Of a stretch of 53,145 nucleotides of DNA, positions 16,503 through 24,180 are shown piece by piece. The stretch spans positions 1-53,145 of the forward strand of contig JAQGOG010000014.1 of the NCBI GenBank assembly GCA_028293765.1. The letters run 5' to 3'. A program made the position numbers and the translations under genes. Below the pieces are notes generated by a model. It worked only from the letters and a program-made list of their open reading frames with translations. It was not told the origin of the DNA and made no database searches. The stretch comes from Gammaproteobacteria bacterium (lineage in GTDB: Bacteria > Pseudomonadota > Gammaproteobacteria > Steroidobacterales > Steroidobacteraceae). The stretch's first letter is position 1, and each line of letters starts with the position of its first letter.

Positions 16503-17501
16503 TCATGGCGAGGATTGTACCCAGATCGTCTCGCCGCGCATTTCATATACGAGCGTCGTGGTCGTCAGCACGTTCGCCAGCGCATCCAGGGGAGCACGGC
16601 CACGTACCGTGCCGTGAAGGATGGTGTGCTCGGCAACGTCGCGCGCATGCTCGTCTGCGAATTTGACGGGTCGGCCGAGCTCGCGACTCACCCATTGCAG
16701 GAAATCCAGGAGCGGATGGCCTTCGATCTCGTATTCCGGCGCGAGCGCGGCGACCCAGATCCAGTCGCCACCGTAGGTATTGATCGAGTGCTGCGCCACT
16801 TTCCCGTCCGGGGTTGCGAGCAGTTCGGTGCCGGCGTCCGCCATCACGTCACCCGAGGTGCTCCGCAAGCGAATCCTACCTTCGCGGACCCGAACTCGAA
16901 CCTGCTGATCATTGCTCAGGATTTCGAATGCCGTGCCGACGTGTTCGACGGTGCCCGCCCTGGTCAACACGCGCAGGTTGCCGGAGGCAGCCAGCGGTTT
17001 ATCCACATAGATCATGCCGCGTTCGAGACGAATCTCATTTGCTCCCATGACATCGACGACGGTGGCGGCTGTAATCCGAAGCGTTCCACCTCCGACCAGC
17101 GAAATGAGGGCGGGACCCTCTGCGGTGAGGATGTCGCCCACTCGCACGGGGCTTCCCGCCTGCAGAGAATGGTGGCGAACCATCGCGAAGCGAACGTCTA
17201 TATCCCCGCTATTCAATCTGGATATCGATCCGAAGGAAGCGGCAGTTCCCCCAGGTCGCGCGAACCACCCCAAGGCAAGAGCGCCGACAGCGATCGTGGC
17301 GGCAAGGGATGTCCATAGCCAGCGTCGTGACCGTGAGGAAGGACGCTCCACCGCGGCCGCAGCCCGCCACTCGTTCTCGACCGCTGCGCGCACGCGTGCA
17401 AGGGTCTCCGGATGCAGCGGCGCGGTGCGTAGAGCACTACTCAGTGCGTGGTCGAGGTCCGCGTCCGATTTCTTCTCGGCGCTGCCGATTTCCTCAGTCA
17501 T
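16503..17501 (-). CDS. FecR family regulator
   Basis: Membrane signal relay for the second cell-surface-signalling system. The N-terminal cytoplasmic part (about residues 1-62) is not the DUF4880 type seen at 458 but the acidic/helical form SDADLDHALSSALRTAPLH. One membrane segment (about 64-82; LWTSLAATIAVGALALGWFA) precedes the FecR domain (about 95-220; GDIDVRFAMVRHHSLQAGS, ERGMIYVDKPL, GTAFEI). A C-terminal STN-like piece ends DALANVLTTTTLVYEMRGET. The ATG overlaps the sigma stop by 4 bases. Confidence 0.88.
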   Translation of the reverse strand: MTEEIGSAEKKSDADLDHALSSALRTAPLHPETLARVRAAVENEWRAAAAVERPSSRSRRWLWTSLAATIAVGALALGWFARPGGTAASFGSISRLNSGDIDVRFAMVRHHSLQAGSPVRVGDILTAEGPALISLVGGGTLRITAATVVDVMGANEIRLERGMIYVDKPLAASGNLRVLTRAGTVEHVGTAFEILSNDQQVRVRVREGRIRLRSTSGDVMADAGTELLATPDGKVAQHSINTYGGDWIWVAALAPEYEIEGHPLLDFLQWVSRELGRPVKFADEHARDVAEHTILHGTVRGRAPLDALANVLTTTTLVYEMRGETIWVQSSP

Positions 17502-18100
17502 GTTGGAGCAACTCCGTTCCGCGTCTCACCCCTGCTCTCGACCCAGCGTTCACGGAATGCTTCTCGCGCGCGCGCGAGAAGCGATTGAGCGGCTATCGGA
17601 GTTAGACCGAGCAGGCCGGCAATCTCGTCCACGGACAAACCGTCGCCGTACTTCGCCTCGAGGGCGAGCGCGTAACGTTCCGGCAAGGCGTTCAGGGCTC
17701 GGATAACGGCACCCCGGTGCTGTTCGGCGTCCACTTCCGCAGCGGGCTCCAGATGCGACGGCGCGCGTAGCTGCTGCGAAACGCGCAGCACGACTTCGGG
17801 CTCGTCCAAACTGTCGTGGCCCGGACGGCGTGCCGCCTTCCGCGCCGTATCGGCGAGCTCATGGCGACAGATCTGCGTCAACCACGTGAATAGAGAAGCC
17901 TCGCCGCGATAGCTAGCGAGGTTGCGAACCGCCTTGATCAAGGTGTTTTGGACAATGTCTTCCACGCTGGCTGCATCCAGACCCGAGCGGCGTATGGCAA
18001 ACGCGACCAGGCGCGGAGCGCTGTCCCGAAAAAATTCGTCGAAGGCACGTTGCTCTCCCGCGCCCATTCTGGCCACCAACGCCCGATCCGATTCGTACAC
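17498..18100 (-). CDS. ECF sigma-70 family RNA polymerase sigma factor
   Basis: Directs transcription of the FecR/TonB-receptor genes downstream. Region 2 (about residues 18-90; AFDEFFRDSAPRLVAFAIRR, SVEDIVQNTLIKAVRNL, FTWLTQICRHELADTARK) and region 4 (about 130-190; ALNALPERYALALEAKYGDG, SVDEIAGLLGLTPIAAQSLL) are intact; 200 residues is normal. The start is GTG at 18100; no strong ribosome-binding site is visible. A 24-base perfect palindrome lies inside the region 4 coding sequence (17558-17581). A separate 18-base palindrome 59 bases upstream may be an operator. Confidence 0.92.
   Translation of the reverse strand: MYESDRALVARMGAGEQRAFDEFFRDSAPRLVAFAIRRSGLDAASVEDIVQNTLIKAVRNLASYRGEASLFTWLTQICRHELADTARKAARRPGHDSLDEPEVVLRVSQQLRAPSHLEPAAEVDAEQHRGAVIRALNALPERYALALEAKYGDGLSVDEIAGLLGLTPIAAQSLLARAREAFRERWVESRGETRNGVAPT
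17558..17581. repeat. 24-bp perfect palindrome within the sigma factor gene
   Basis: GCTTCTCGCGCG followed by CGCGCGAGAAGC is fully self-complementary. It encodes ARAREAF in the helix-turn-helix of region 4, so part of the symmetry follows from alternating Ala/Arg codons in GC-rich DNA. It could form a strong hairpin in the mRNA of the sigma gene. Confidence 0.6.
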
Positions 18101-18158
18101 CTATGAGACATCCCAGGCACCCGATGGCCAGGACTGTCAGCTTAGACGCCACTCCCGG

Positions 18159-18176
18159 CGTATATCAATCGATATA
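18159..18176. promoter_or_regulatory. Operator-like palindrome upstream of the ECF sigma gene
   Basis: GTATATC-AATC-GATATAC is a perfect inverted repeat with 7-base arms, AT-rich in an otherwise GC-rich region, 59 bases upstream of the sigma gene GTG. Its position fits a repressor or activator site controlling the sigma/FecR/receptor operon. The binding protein is unknown. Confidence 0.5.
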
Positions 18177-18312
18177 CCGTGCAGTTCCGCGATCGGAAGG
18201 CAGCTCAAAAGGGGGATTGGTCTGCCTGGACGCCAGCGTCCAAGGGGTCTGCCCAATGACGGGACCGATCCAGGCGGCCGCGTCTGAGCCTGGTGCGTCG
18301 GCACCGCTACCG

Positions 18313-19458
18313 CTATCGCGGCGCGTCGCTGATCAGTGTGCCGCCTGGAATGGGCCGGGCCGCGGCGCTCCGAGTTCCGCTGGGCCGCTCGAGCGCCGCA
18401 ACGAATTCGGCCGCGATCTTGTGAGCGGCGAAGTGACTGCGCGCATGATTACGCCCCGCCCGGGCGAATCGGAGCCGCAAATCGCGATCGTCGTGGAGAC
18501 GACTGATCGCCCGCCGCAAGGCGCGACGATCGTCGGGGGGTACTAGCAACCCCGAGCAATCGGGAATGAAGGCCTCCGAGATTCCGCCCATTCGCGCGCC
18601 GATCACCGCGACTTCGCGGGCCTGCGCCTCGGCCAGCACACGACAGAAAGTCTCCGGCGCAATGCTGGGCGCCACAAGCACATCCATCGCCGAGTAGAAG
18701 TCCCCGACACTGGCAGTCCATCCGACGAAGTGGCAACGGCTGGCGACGTTCGAGGCGGCGGCGTCGCGCTGTAATTGAATCAACTCCGCGCCATCTCCCA
18801 CGCACAGCAGCCGGAAGTGCGGTGCACGCAACATCAGGGGCACGAGCGCCTCCCAGAGCACCCTGACACCCTTCTCCAGCTCGACCCGCCCCACGAAACC
18901 GATCACGAAGTCGTTTGCGGGGATGCCGAGCTGCCTGCGAATTTTCGCACGATGTGCCGAGGCCGGCGGCAGGTCATCGGTGTCGATGGGATTGTAGAGG
19001 ACGGTCAGCCGTTCGGCGGGCGCCCCCCGCGCTACGAGACGGGCATGGGCAAATTGGGAGACCACGAAGAATCGATCGACGAGGCGCGGCAGCACACAGC
19101 GTGTGGCCCACAGCTTCACGTCGGGCAGGTGCTTGAACAGGGCGACGCGGACCCCCATCAGCCGAGCGATGATCCAGAGCGTCCAATACAGCTTGCCGCG
19201 ATTCGTCACGATCCAGGCAGGTTGCTCCGTGCGGATCGTGCGCACGACTGTCAGGATGCCGCGCAGATCGGCGCCGCCGCGAAACGCGGTGGCGTAGCTG
19301 CGAATTCCGGCCGCCGCCAGCAGCTCCGCCACGGGGCTGCCCCGCTTTACCACAGCCGAAACCGAATGACCCGTCGCGGCGAGCGCGCGGGCGAGCGATA
19401 CCAGATGCTGTTCTGTACCCCAGCCGTTGCGGCTGGCATCGACAAACAGGATTTTCAA
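18313..19458 (-). CDS. Glycosyltransferase family 4 (GT-B)
   Basis: Retaining glycosyltransferase using a nucleotide sugar, probably for cell-surface glycans. The frame is open to a TTG at 19548, but GT4 proteins begin with a first beta-strand like KILFVDASRNG, so I prefer the TTG at 19458 (381 residues, preceded by a G-rich stretch). The N-terminal acceptor domain has GTEQHLVSLARALAATGHSV; the C-terminal donor domain has VIGFVGRVELEKGVRVLWEA, DVLVAPSIAPETFCRVLAEAQ (nucleotide-sugar EX7E region) and GLLVPPDDRRALRRAISRL. It stands alone between the sigma gene and the two-component genes; its acceptor cannot be inferred. Confidence 0.85.
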   Translation of the reverse strand: MKILFVDASRNGWGTEQHLVSLARALAATGHSVSAVVKRGSPVAELLAAAGIRSYATAFRGGADLRGILTVVRTIRTEQPAWIVTNRGKLYWTLWIIARLMGVRVALFKHLPDVKLWATRCVLPRLVDRFFVVSQFAHARLVARGAPAERLTVLYNPIDTDDLPPASAHRAKIRRQLGIPANDFVIGFVGRVELEKGVRVLWEALVPLMLRAPHFRLLCVGDGAELIQLQRDAAASNVASRCHFVGWTASVGDFYSAMDVLVAPSIAPETFCRVLAEAQAREVAVIGARMGGISEAFIPDCSGLLVPPDDRRALRRAISRLHDDRDLRLRFARAGRNHARSHFAAHKIAAEFVAALERPSGTRSAAARPIPGGTLISDAPR

Positions 19459-19603
19459 TGACAGCCCCCGAACCGCGTACGTATTCAGCGCACTCGAGCA
19501 AGTTAAACTCGACTTAATCCATTGGACGTCGGCAGGGCGGGGAATCAATCGGCGCCGCGGCGGGAACCACCCTAGACGAAGGTCCAGGGGGCGGGCGCCG
19601 TCG

Positions 19604-20956
19604 CTACGAACGGTTGCGCAGGAACACGGTCACGCGCAGTCCGGGGCCGTTGTCCGATAGCTCCAGCCGCGCCTCATGCAATGTGGCCACCGCGGCGACG
19701 AGGCTGAGTCCGAGACCGCTTCCCGGCGTGGTGCGACTGGTCTCCAACCGGAAAAAGCGCTGCAGGACCTTGGACCGCAGCGCCTCGGGTATTCCGGGTC
19801 CGTTGTCGGAGACGCTGACCTCCACAGTCGCGGCACACAGTCGTGCCACGACCGCGACAGCCGAACCGACCGGCGAATGGCGGGTCGCGTTCTCGAGCAG
19901 ATTCGCGAACAGTTGCATCAGCAACTCGCGGTCGCCTTCGACCATGAGATCGCGTTCAATAGTCTCCCGCAGCTGCTGTTGCTTGTCGTCCAATGCGGGC
20001 CGATATACCTCGAGCACGGTGCGCAGCAGGTCGCTCACGTTGACCGTGGCGAAGGCCGCCTTACGGGCACCGCTCTCGATCTGCGCAATGCGCAGCAACG
20101 CGCTGAAGATTTCGAGGATCCCGTCGACCTCACTTCGAGTGGCATCCAGCGTGGCACGTAATGTGTCGGAGTCGACACCAGGCCGTTGTGCAAGCTCCAA
20201 TCGCTGTCGCAACCGTGTCAGAGGCGTGCGCAGATCGTGCGCAATGTCGGTAGTGACCTGGTGCATTCCTTCCATGAGGCTCTGGATGCGGTCCAGCATC
20301 GCGTTGAGGCTGACGGCGAGATGGTCGAATTCGTCGCCACTGTTGCTCAATGGAATGCGTCGCTGCAGGTCTGCGTCGACAATGTCGCGGCTCGTCTGAC
20401 TCACCGATTCGATTTTGTGCAGCAGCCGCACGCTCATGGCCGCCCCACCGGCCAGTGCGAGCAGCATCGCCGCACTCGCGCCCCACAGGAACGAGCCGGT
20501 GACCATCTCTTCCATCTCGTGCAGTTGTATGGTGCTCAGCCCAACGAACAGATAACCCGCGGGCACGGCCACCCCGCGACCCCGCAGGGCGGCGAACGGC
20601 TGGCGCTTATGCATTGCCTCGCCACCCCACTCGCGGGTCCCGACGACCGGGTCCGTGGCAGGAAGGTTGCCGGCGAGGACATTGCCCGCGGGATCTTGCA
20701 GCAGATAATAGAAATCGCCTGAATGGCGTGTCAGCTGCCCCAGCGTTGCGCGCGGGCCGGCGGGTGTCGCTGAGTCGGGATCGGCGAGGATCTCCGCGAT
20801 TTCGCTCGACACGGTGCCGTCGATCTGCCGCTCCATGAAGCGCGTCGTTGCCCACAGGACCACGCCGAACAACAGCAGGAAGCTCACGCCCGTGAGAGCG
20901 GCGTACATCAGCGTGAGCCGGAAGCTCGAGGTGCGGAAAAGTCTAGGCAGGCGCAC
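19604..20956 (-). CDS. Sensor histidine kinase (OmpR-class two-component system)
   Basis: Membrane sensor of 450 residues. Two transmembrane segments (about residues 17-37 and 154-176) enclose a periplasmic sensor region of about 115 residues; a HAMP domain (about 177-228), HisKA with DIAHDLRTPLTRLRQR (phospho-acceptor H240) and a HATPase_c domain follow (N-box NLLENATRHS, SDNGPGIPEAL, GSGLGLSLVAAV). All catalytic motifs are intact. The gene overlaps the response-regulator gene by 14 bases and is divergent from the efflux operon, which it probably regulates. The stimulus is not evident. Confidence 0.93.
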   Translation of the reverse strand: MRLPRLFRTSSFRLTLMYAALTGVSFLLLFGVVLWATTRFMERQIDGTVSSEIAEILADPDSATPAGPRATLGQLTRHSGDFYYLLQDPAGNVLAGNLPATDPVVGTREWGGEAMHKRQPFAALRGRGVAVPAGYLFVGLSTIQLHEMEEMVTGSFLWGASAAMLLALAGGAAMSVRLLHKIESVSQTSRDIVDADLQRRIPLSNSGDEFDHLAVSLNAMLDRIQSLMEGMHQVTTDIAHDLRTPLTRLRQRLELAQRPGVDSDTLRATLDATRSEVDGILEIFSALLRIAQIESGARKAAFATVNVSDLLRTVLEVYRPALDDKQQQLRETIERDLMVEGDRELLMQLFANLLENATRHSPVGSAVAVVARLCAATVEVSVSDNGPGIPEALRSKVLQRFFRLETSRTTPGSGLGLSLVAAVATLHEARLELSDNGPGLRVTVFLRNRS

Positions 20957-21620
20957 GGAGACAATAGCCCGCGCCGCGCACCGTATGAATCAATGGCACG
21001 GCGTGCCCTCGGTCGAGCTTGCCGCGCAGCCGGCTTATATGCGTCTCGACCACGTTTGTATGCGGGTCGAAGTGAAAGTCCCACACATTTTCCAGCAGCA
21101 TCGTGCGCGTCACCACCTGGTCTACATGTCTGACGAGGTACTCGAGCAGCCGAAACTCACGCGGTTGCAGATCCAGTAACTCTGCACCGCGACGGACAGT
21201 ACGCGCGAGTAGATCGATTTCCAGGTCCGCCACTTTAAGGCGGGTCTCCGCCGCCGTGCGGTGCGGCCGTCTTCCAAGCGCAGCGACCCGCGCCCCCAAC
21301 TCCGCGAAGGCGAACGGCTTCACCAGGTAGTCATCGGCCCCGGCGTTGAGGCCATCGACGCGGTCGTCGATGCCGCCAAGGGTCGTCAGAAACAAGACCG
21401 GCGTGTCGACACCGCCGCCCCGCAAAGTCCGGACCATCGCGAGGCCGTCCAGCCCCGGCAAGCGGCGATCGACAATCAGCAGGTCCCACTCTTCTCCTGC
21501 CGCGCGGAACAGACCGTCGCGGCCGTCCGCCGCGACAGCCACGGAGTGGCCTGCCTCGTGCAACCCCTGCAGCACGTAACTTGCTGTCTCCCCATCGTCT
21601 TCAACCACCAGGATCCTCAC
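20943..21620 (-). CDS. OmpR/PhoB-family response regulator
   Basis: DNA-binding output protein of the pair. The receiver domain starts MRILVVEDDGETASYVL and has the phosphorylatable aspartate at residue 51 (LLIVDRRLPGLDG); the winged-helix effector domain (about residues 125-225) contains LDLQPREFRLLEYLVRH, VVTRTMLLENVW and NVVETHISRLRGKLDRG. A GTG at 21620 with GGGGAG six bases upstream gives 225 residues and the usual first strand; the frame extends 16 residues further upstream without domain support. The 119-base gap to the divergent efflux operon must hold both promoters and presumably its binding sites. Confidence 0.93.
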   Translation of the reverse strand: MRILVVEDDGETASYVLQGLHEAGHSVAVAADGRDGLFRAAGEEWDLLIVDRRLPGLDGLAMVRTLRGGGVDTPVLFLTTLGGIDDRVDGLNAGADDYLVKPFAFAELGARVAALGRRPHRTAAETRLKVADLEIDLLARTVRRGAELLDLQPREFRLLEYLVRHVDQVVTRTMLLENVWDFHFDPHTNVVETHISRLRGKLDRGHAVPLIHTVRGAGYCLRAPA

Positions 21621-21739
21621 CGCGTGCTCCCCGAAAGTTTGGTCCTGTATCCGGTGTTCCGTCGGCATTCGTCAAGTTGCGGTTTTGTAACGTTCCGTCC
21701 AGGGTGCGGTGAAGTCGCAAGCGCTAGGCTCCCGAAGCA

Positions 21740-23092
21740 ATGCGCCTGACGATCCACCCTTTGCAGCGGTACGTACGCGCCGCGACCACGCTGACGCTTG
21801 CGTTGCTTGCAGCCTGCGCCACCTATACGCCGTTGCCTCTGGACGGCCGTGCCGCCTTGAGCGATCGGGTCGAAAAGCTCGATCGAGCGACGGACTCGCT
21901 GCCAGAACGACTCAGTATGGATGACGTCGTCATGCTGACACTCCGCAATAATCCGGACCTGGTGGCCGCGCGCGCCCAGCGCGGGCTCGCCCGGGCGCAG
22001 GTGCTCGCCGCCGGTATAGTTCCCAACCCTTCCCTCAGCGGCAGCTACGGCTTCCTGCTGGGAGGACCGGGGACGACCGCCGCGCTCGCCGCCGGAGTCA
22101 GCCAGGACCTGAAATCACTGGTCACGCTTTCATCCAATCGTGCCTCCGCCAGACATGCCGCGCGCGAGATAGACAGCAGCCTGCTGTGGCAGGAATGGCA
22201 AACGATCGCCAAAGCGCGGCTGCTGGCGGTGGATCTGATGGAGGGCGAGAAGTTGCGCCAGGTAATCGGCCAGAATGGAGCGCAACTGCAGGAACTTCTG
22301 ACTCGCAATCGCGACGCGCTGACCCGGGGCGATACGACACTCACGGCGCTGGTCCCGGACTTGAGCGCCCAGGCGGCTGTGCGCAAGCAACAGGAAGACC
22401 TCGAACGACAGCAGGCTACGAGGCGGCGCGACCTCAACGTCCTGCTTGGTCTCGCACCGCTCGCCGCGCTGACTCTGAGCGAAAACATCGGTGTGCCGGC
22501 GGTGGACGCCACGGCGATCGAGCAGGCCATTCCCAGCCTCGCCAACCGGCGGCCGGACCTGATCGCGTTACAGCTCGGCTATCGGTCGCAGGAAGACAAG
22601 GTGCGCGGTGCCATTCTGGCGCAGTTTCCCATGTTGTCGCTCGGAGTCAGCGGCGGGCACGACTCGACGGACGTGCGGACGTTTGGACCGCAGATCACGC
22701 TCGAACTCCCCCTCTTCAATCGCAATCAAGGCAACATCGCCGTCGAGCGGGCGACGCGACAACGGCTGCATGACGAGTTCACCGCGCGCCTGGCCACGGC
22801 GAAGGCGGAAATACAGAGCCTGCTCGCCGACATGGCGCTGCTGCAGACGCAGTTGGCGGTCAAACAGCCGCAGTTGGAGGAGCTGCAACAGGTGGCGGCG
22901 CGCGCGGGCAGCGCCTACCGGAATGGCGATCTGGACGAACGCACTTATGTAGACGTGCTGTCGGCGCGCAACGCCAAGCAGCAGGACATTCTGGGTATCG
23001 AGCAGATACTTCTGGAGCAGCAGATCGCCGTGGCGACACTGGTCGGCGCAGGTATGCCGCCCGTAACGCTGAGTCCGCGGGAGACGAAATGA
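21740..23092 (+). CDS. TolC-family outer-membrane efflux lipoprotein
   Basis: Outer-membrane channel of a tripartite efflux pump. A lipoprotein signal peptide ends LLAACAT, with the lipobox cysteine at about residue 29. The rest shows the two TolC-type helical repeats, starting SMDDVVMLTLRNNPDLVAAR and about residue 240 onward with IPSLANRRPDLIALQ and LSLGVSGG, rich in long alpha-helices. The 450-residue length is normal for CusC/NodT-type proteins. Its stop overlaps the adaptor gene by 4 bases. Confidence 0.92.
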   Translation: MRLTIHPLQRYVRAATTLTLALLAACATYTPLPLDGRAALSDRVEKLDRATDSLPERLSMDDVVMLTLRNNPDLVAARAQRGLARAQVLAAGIVPNPSLSGSYGFLLGGPGTTAALAAGVSQDLKSLVTLSSNRASARHAAREIDSSLLWQEWQTIAKARLLAVDLMEGEKLRQVIGQNGAQLQELLTRNRDALTRGDTTLTALVPDLSAQAAVRKQQEDLERQQATRRRDLNVLLGLAPLAALTLSENIGVPAVDATAIEQAIPSLANRRPDLIALQLGYRSQEDKVRGAILAQFPMLSLGVSGGHDSTDVRTFGPQITLELPLFNRNQGNIAVERATRQRLHDEFTARLATAKAEIQSLLADMALLQTQLAVKQPQLEELQQVAARAGSAYRNGDLDERTYVDVLSARNAKQQDILGIEQILLEQQIAVATLVGAGMPPVTLSPRETK

Positions 23093-24180
23093 TGTATCGC
23101 CGATCCGCGTGTGCCGCGCTGTTGTGTATGACGCTAGCGGCGGTTTGTGTGCCAGCGTTGGCGGCAAATACACCGAGCGTGTTGGTCTCAACGCAGGCCC
23201 CCAGGCGCGGCTCTATACCCAATACGCTCGAGGCCTACGGGGCGGCCGTGCCGTCGATCAACGGGGGCACGTCGCTCAGCGTGCAAATCGACGGTCGGGT
23301 GCTCCAGCTGTTCGTCACGCCCGGGGAAGCCGTGCACGTGGGACAACGGCTGTTGGAGTTCGAGGTCTCCGCTGCAGCCCGCAGCAACTATGAGCAGGCG
23401 ACCTCGGCGCTTGCATTGGCGAGAGAGGAGCGGACCCGCACGGCGCGGCTGCTGTCGCAGCAGCTGGCCACGCGCGAACAGCTCGGGAGGGCCGACAAGG
23501 CCGTGAGTGACGCGCAAGCGACGCTCAACGCTCTGGAAAGAGAGTACGGCGGCAAGCCGCGACAGACGCTCGTCGCTCCGTTCGACGGCGTGGTCAGTGT
23601 CATTTCGGTGGCACAAGGAGCTCGCGTGCAGGCGGGCGTCGCGCTGGCAACGCTGACTCGCAATGGCGGCCTCGTGGTCACGGTGGGTGTCGAGCCGACG
23701 CAGCGCCTTCGTGTGCAGCCAGGTCAGCCGGCGAAGTTGGAAGGGTTGAACGGCGCCGATCCTGCACGGGACGGCAGAGTAGTGCGTGTCGATCATGTGC
23801 TTAATCCAACGACGCGCCTCGTTGACTGCGACGTCGCCGTGTCCGGCCCACTCTTGCAGGGCGAGGCGTTTCGCGTGCTCATCGAGCTCGGCCGAATCGA
23901 AGGCTGGCTGGTGCCGCGCGACGCGGTGCTCACTGATGCGAAGGGTGCGTACATCTTTCAGGTCGTGGGCGGCAAAGCCGTGCGGGTCGCCGTTACGCTG
24001 CTCGGCACCGATGGAACGACGTCGGTCGTCGCGGGTCCGGTCGACTCGCGGCGGTGGTTGGTCACACAGGGTAACTATCAGTTGAGCGACGGGATGGCCG
24101 TCCGCCAAAACTCACCGCCGCGCCAGGCTGCCCCGGAGCGGCAGCCCACGACCGCGCTTCGAGCTCCCGCCGGCTCATGA
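23089..24180 (+). CDS. Periplasmic adaptor (membrane fusion protein) of an RND efflux pump
   Basis: Links the inner-membrane RND pump to the TolC-like channel. A cleavable signal peptide (about residues 1-25, ending VPALAAN) is followed by the lipoyl/barrel-sandwich hybrid domain, split around a helical hairpin (DGRVLQLFVTPGEAVHVGQR, then helices to about residue 155, then TLVAPFDGVVSVISVAQGAR), a beta-barrel domain and a membrane-proximal domain (WLVPRDAVLTDAKGAYIFQV). At 363 residues it is typical. It overlaps both neighbours by 4 bases. No histidine- or methionine-rich metal motif is visible, so a copper/zinc role is not supported. Confidence 0.92.
   Translation: MMYRRSACAALLCMTLAAVCVPALAANTPSVLVSTQAPRRGSIPNTLEAYGAAVPSINGGTSLSVQIDGRVLQLFVTPGEAVHVGQRLLEFEVSAAARSNYEQATSALALAREERTRTARLLSQQLATREQLGRADKAVSDAQATLNALEREYGGKPRQTLVAPFDGVVSVISVAQGARVQAGVALATLTRNGGLVVTVGVEPTQRLRVQPGQPAKLEGLNGADPARDGRVVRVDHVLNPTTRLVDCDVAVSGPLLQGEAFRVLIELGRIEGWLVPRDAVLTDAKGAYIFQVVGGKAVRVAVTLLGTDGTTSVVAGPVDSRRWLVTQGNYQLSDGMAVRQNSPPRQAAPERQPTTALRAPAGS

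Noticed and set aside
19458..19548. TTG at 19548 as start of the GT4 gene
   Set aside because: The extra residues show no similarity to a GT4 N-terminus; the first beta-strand begins at 19458.
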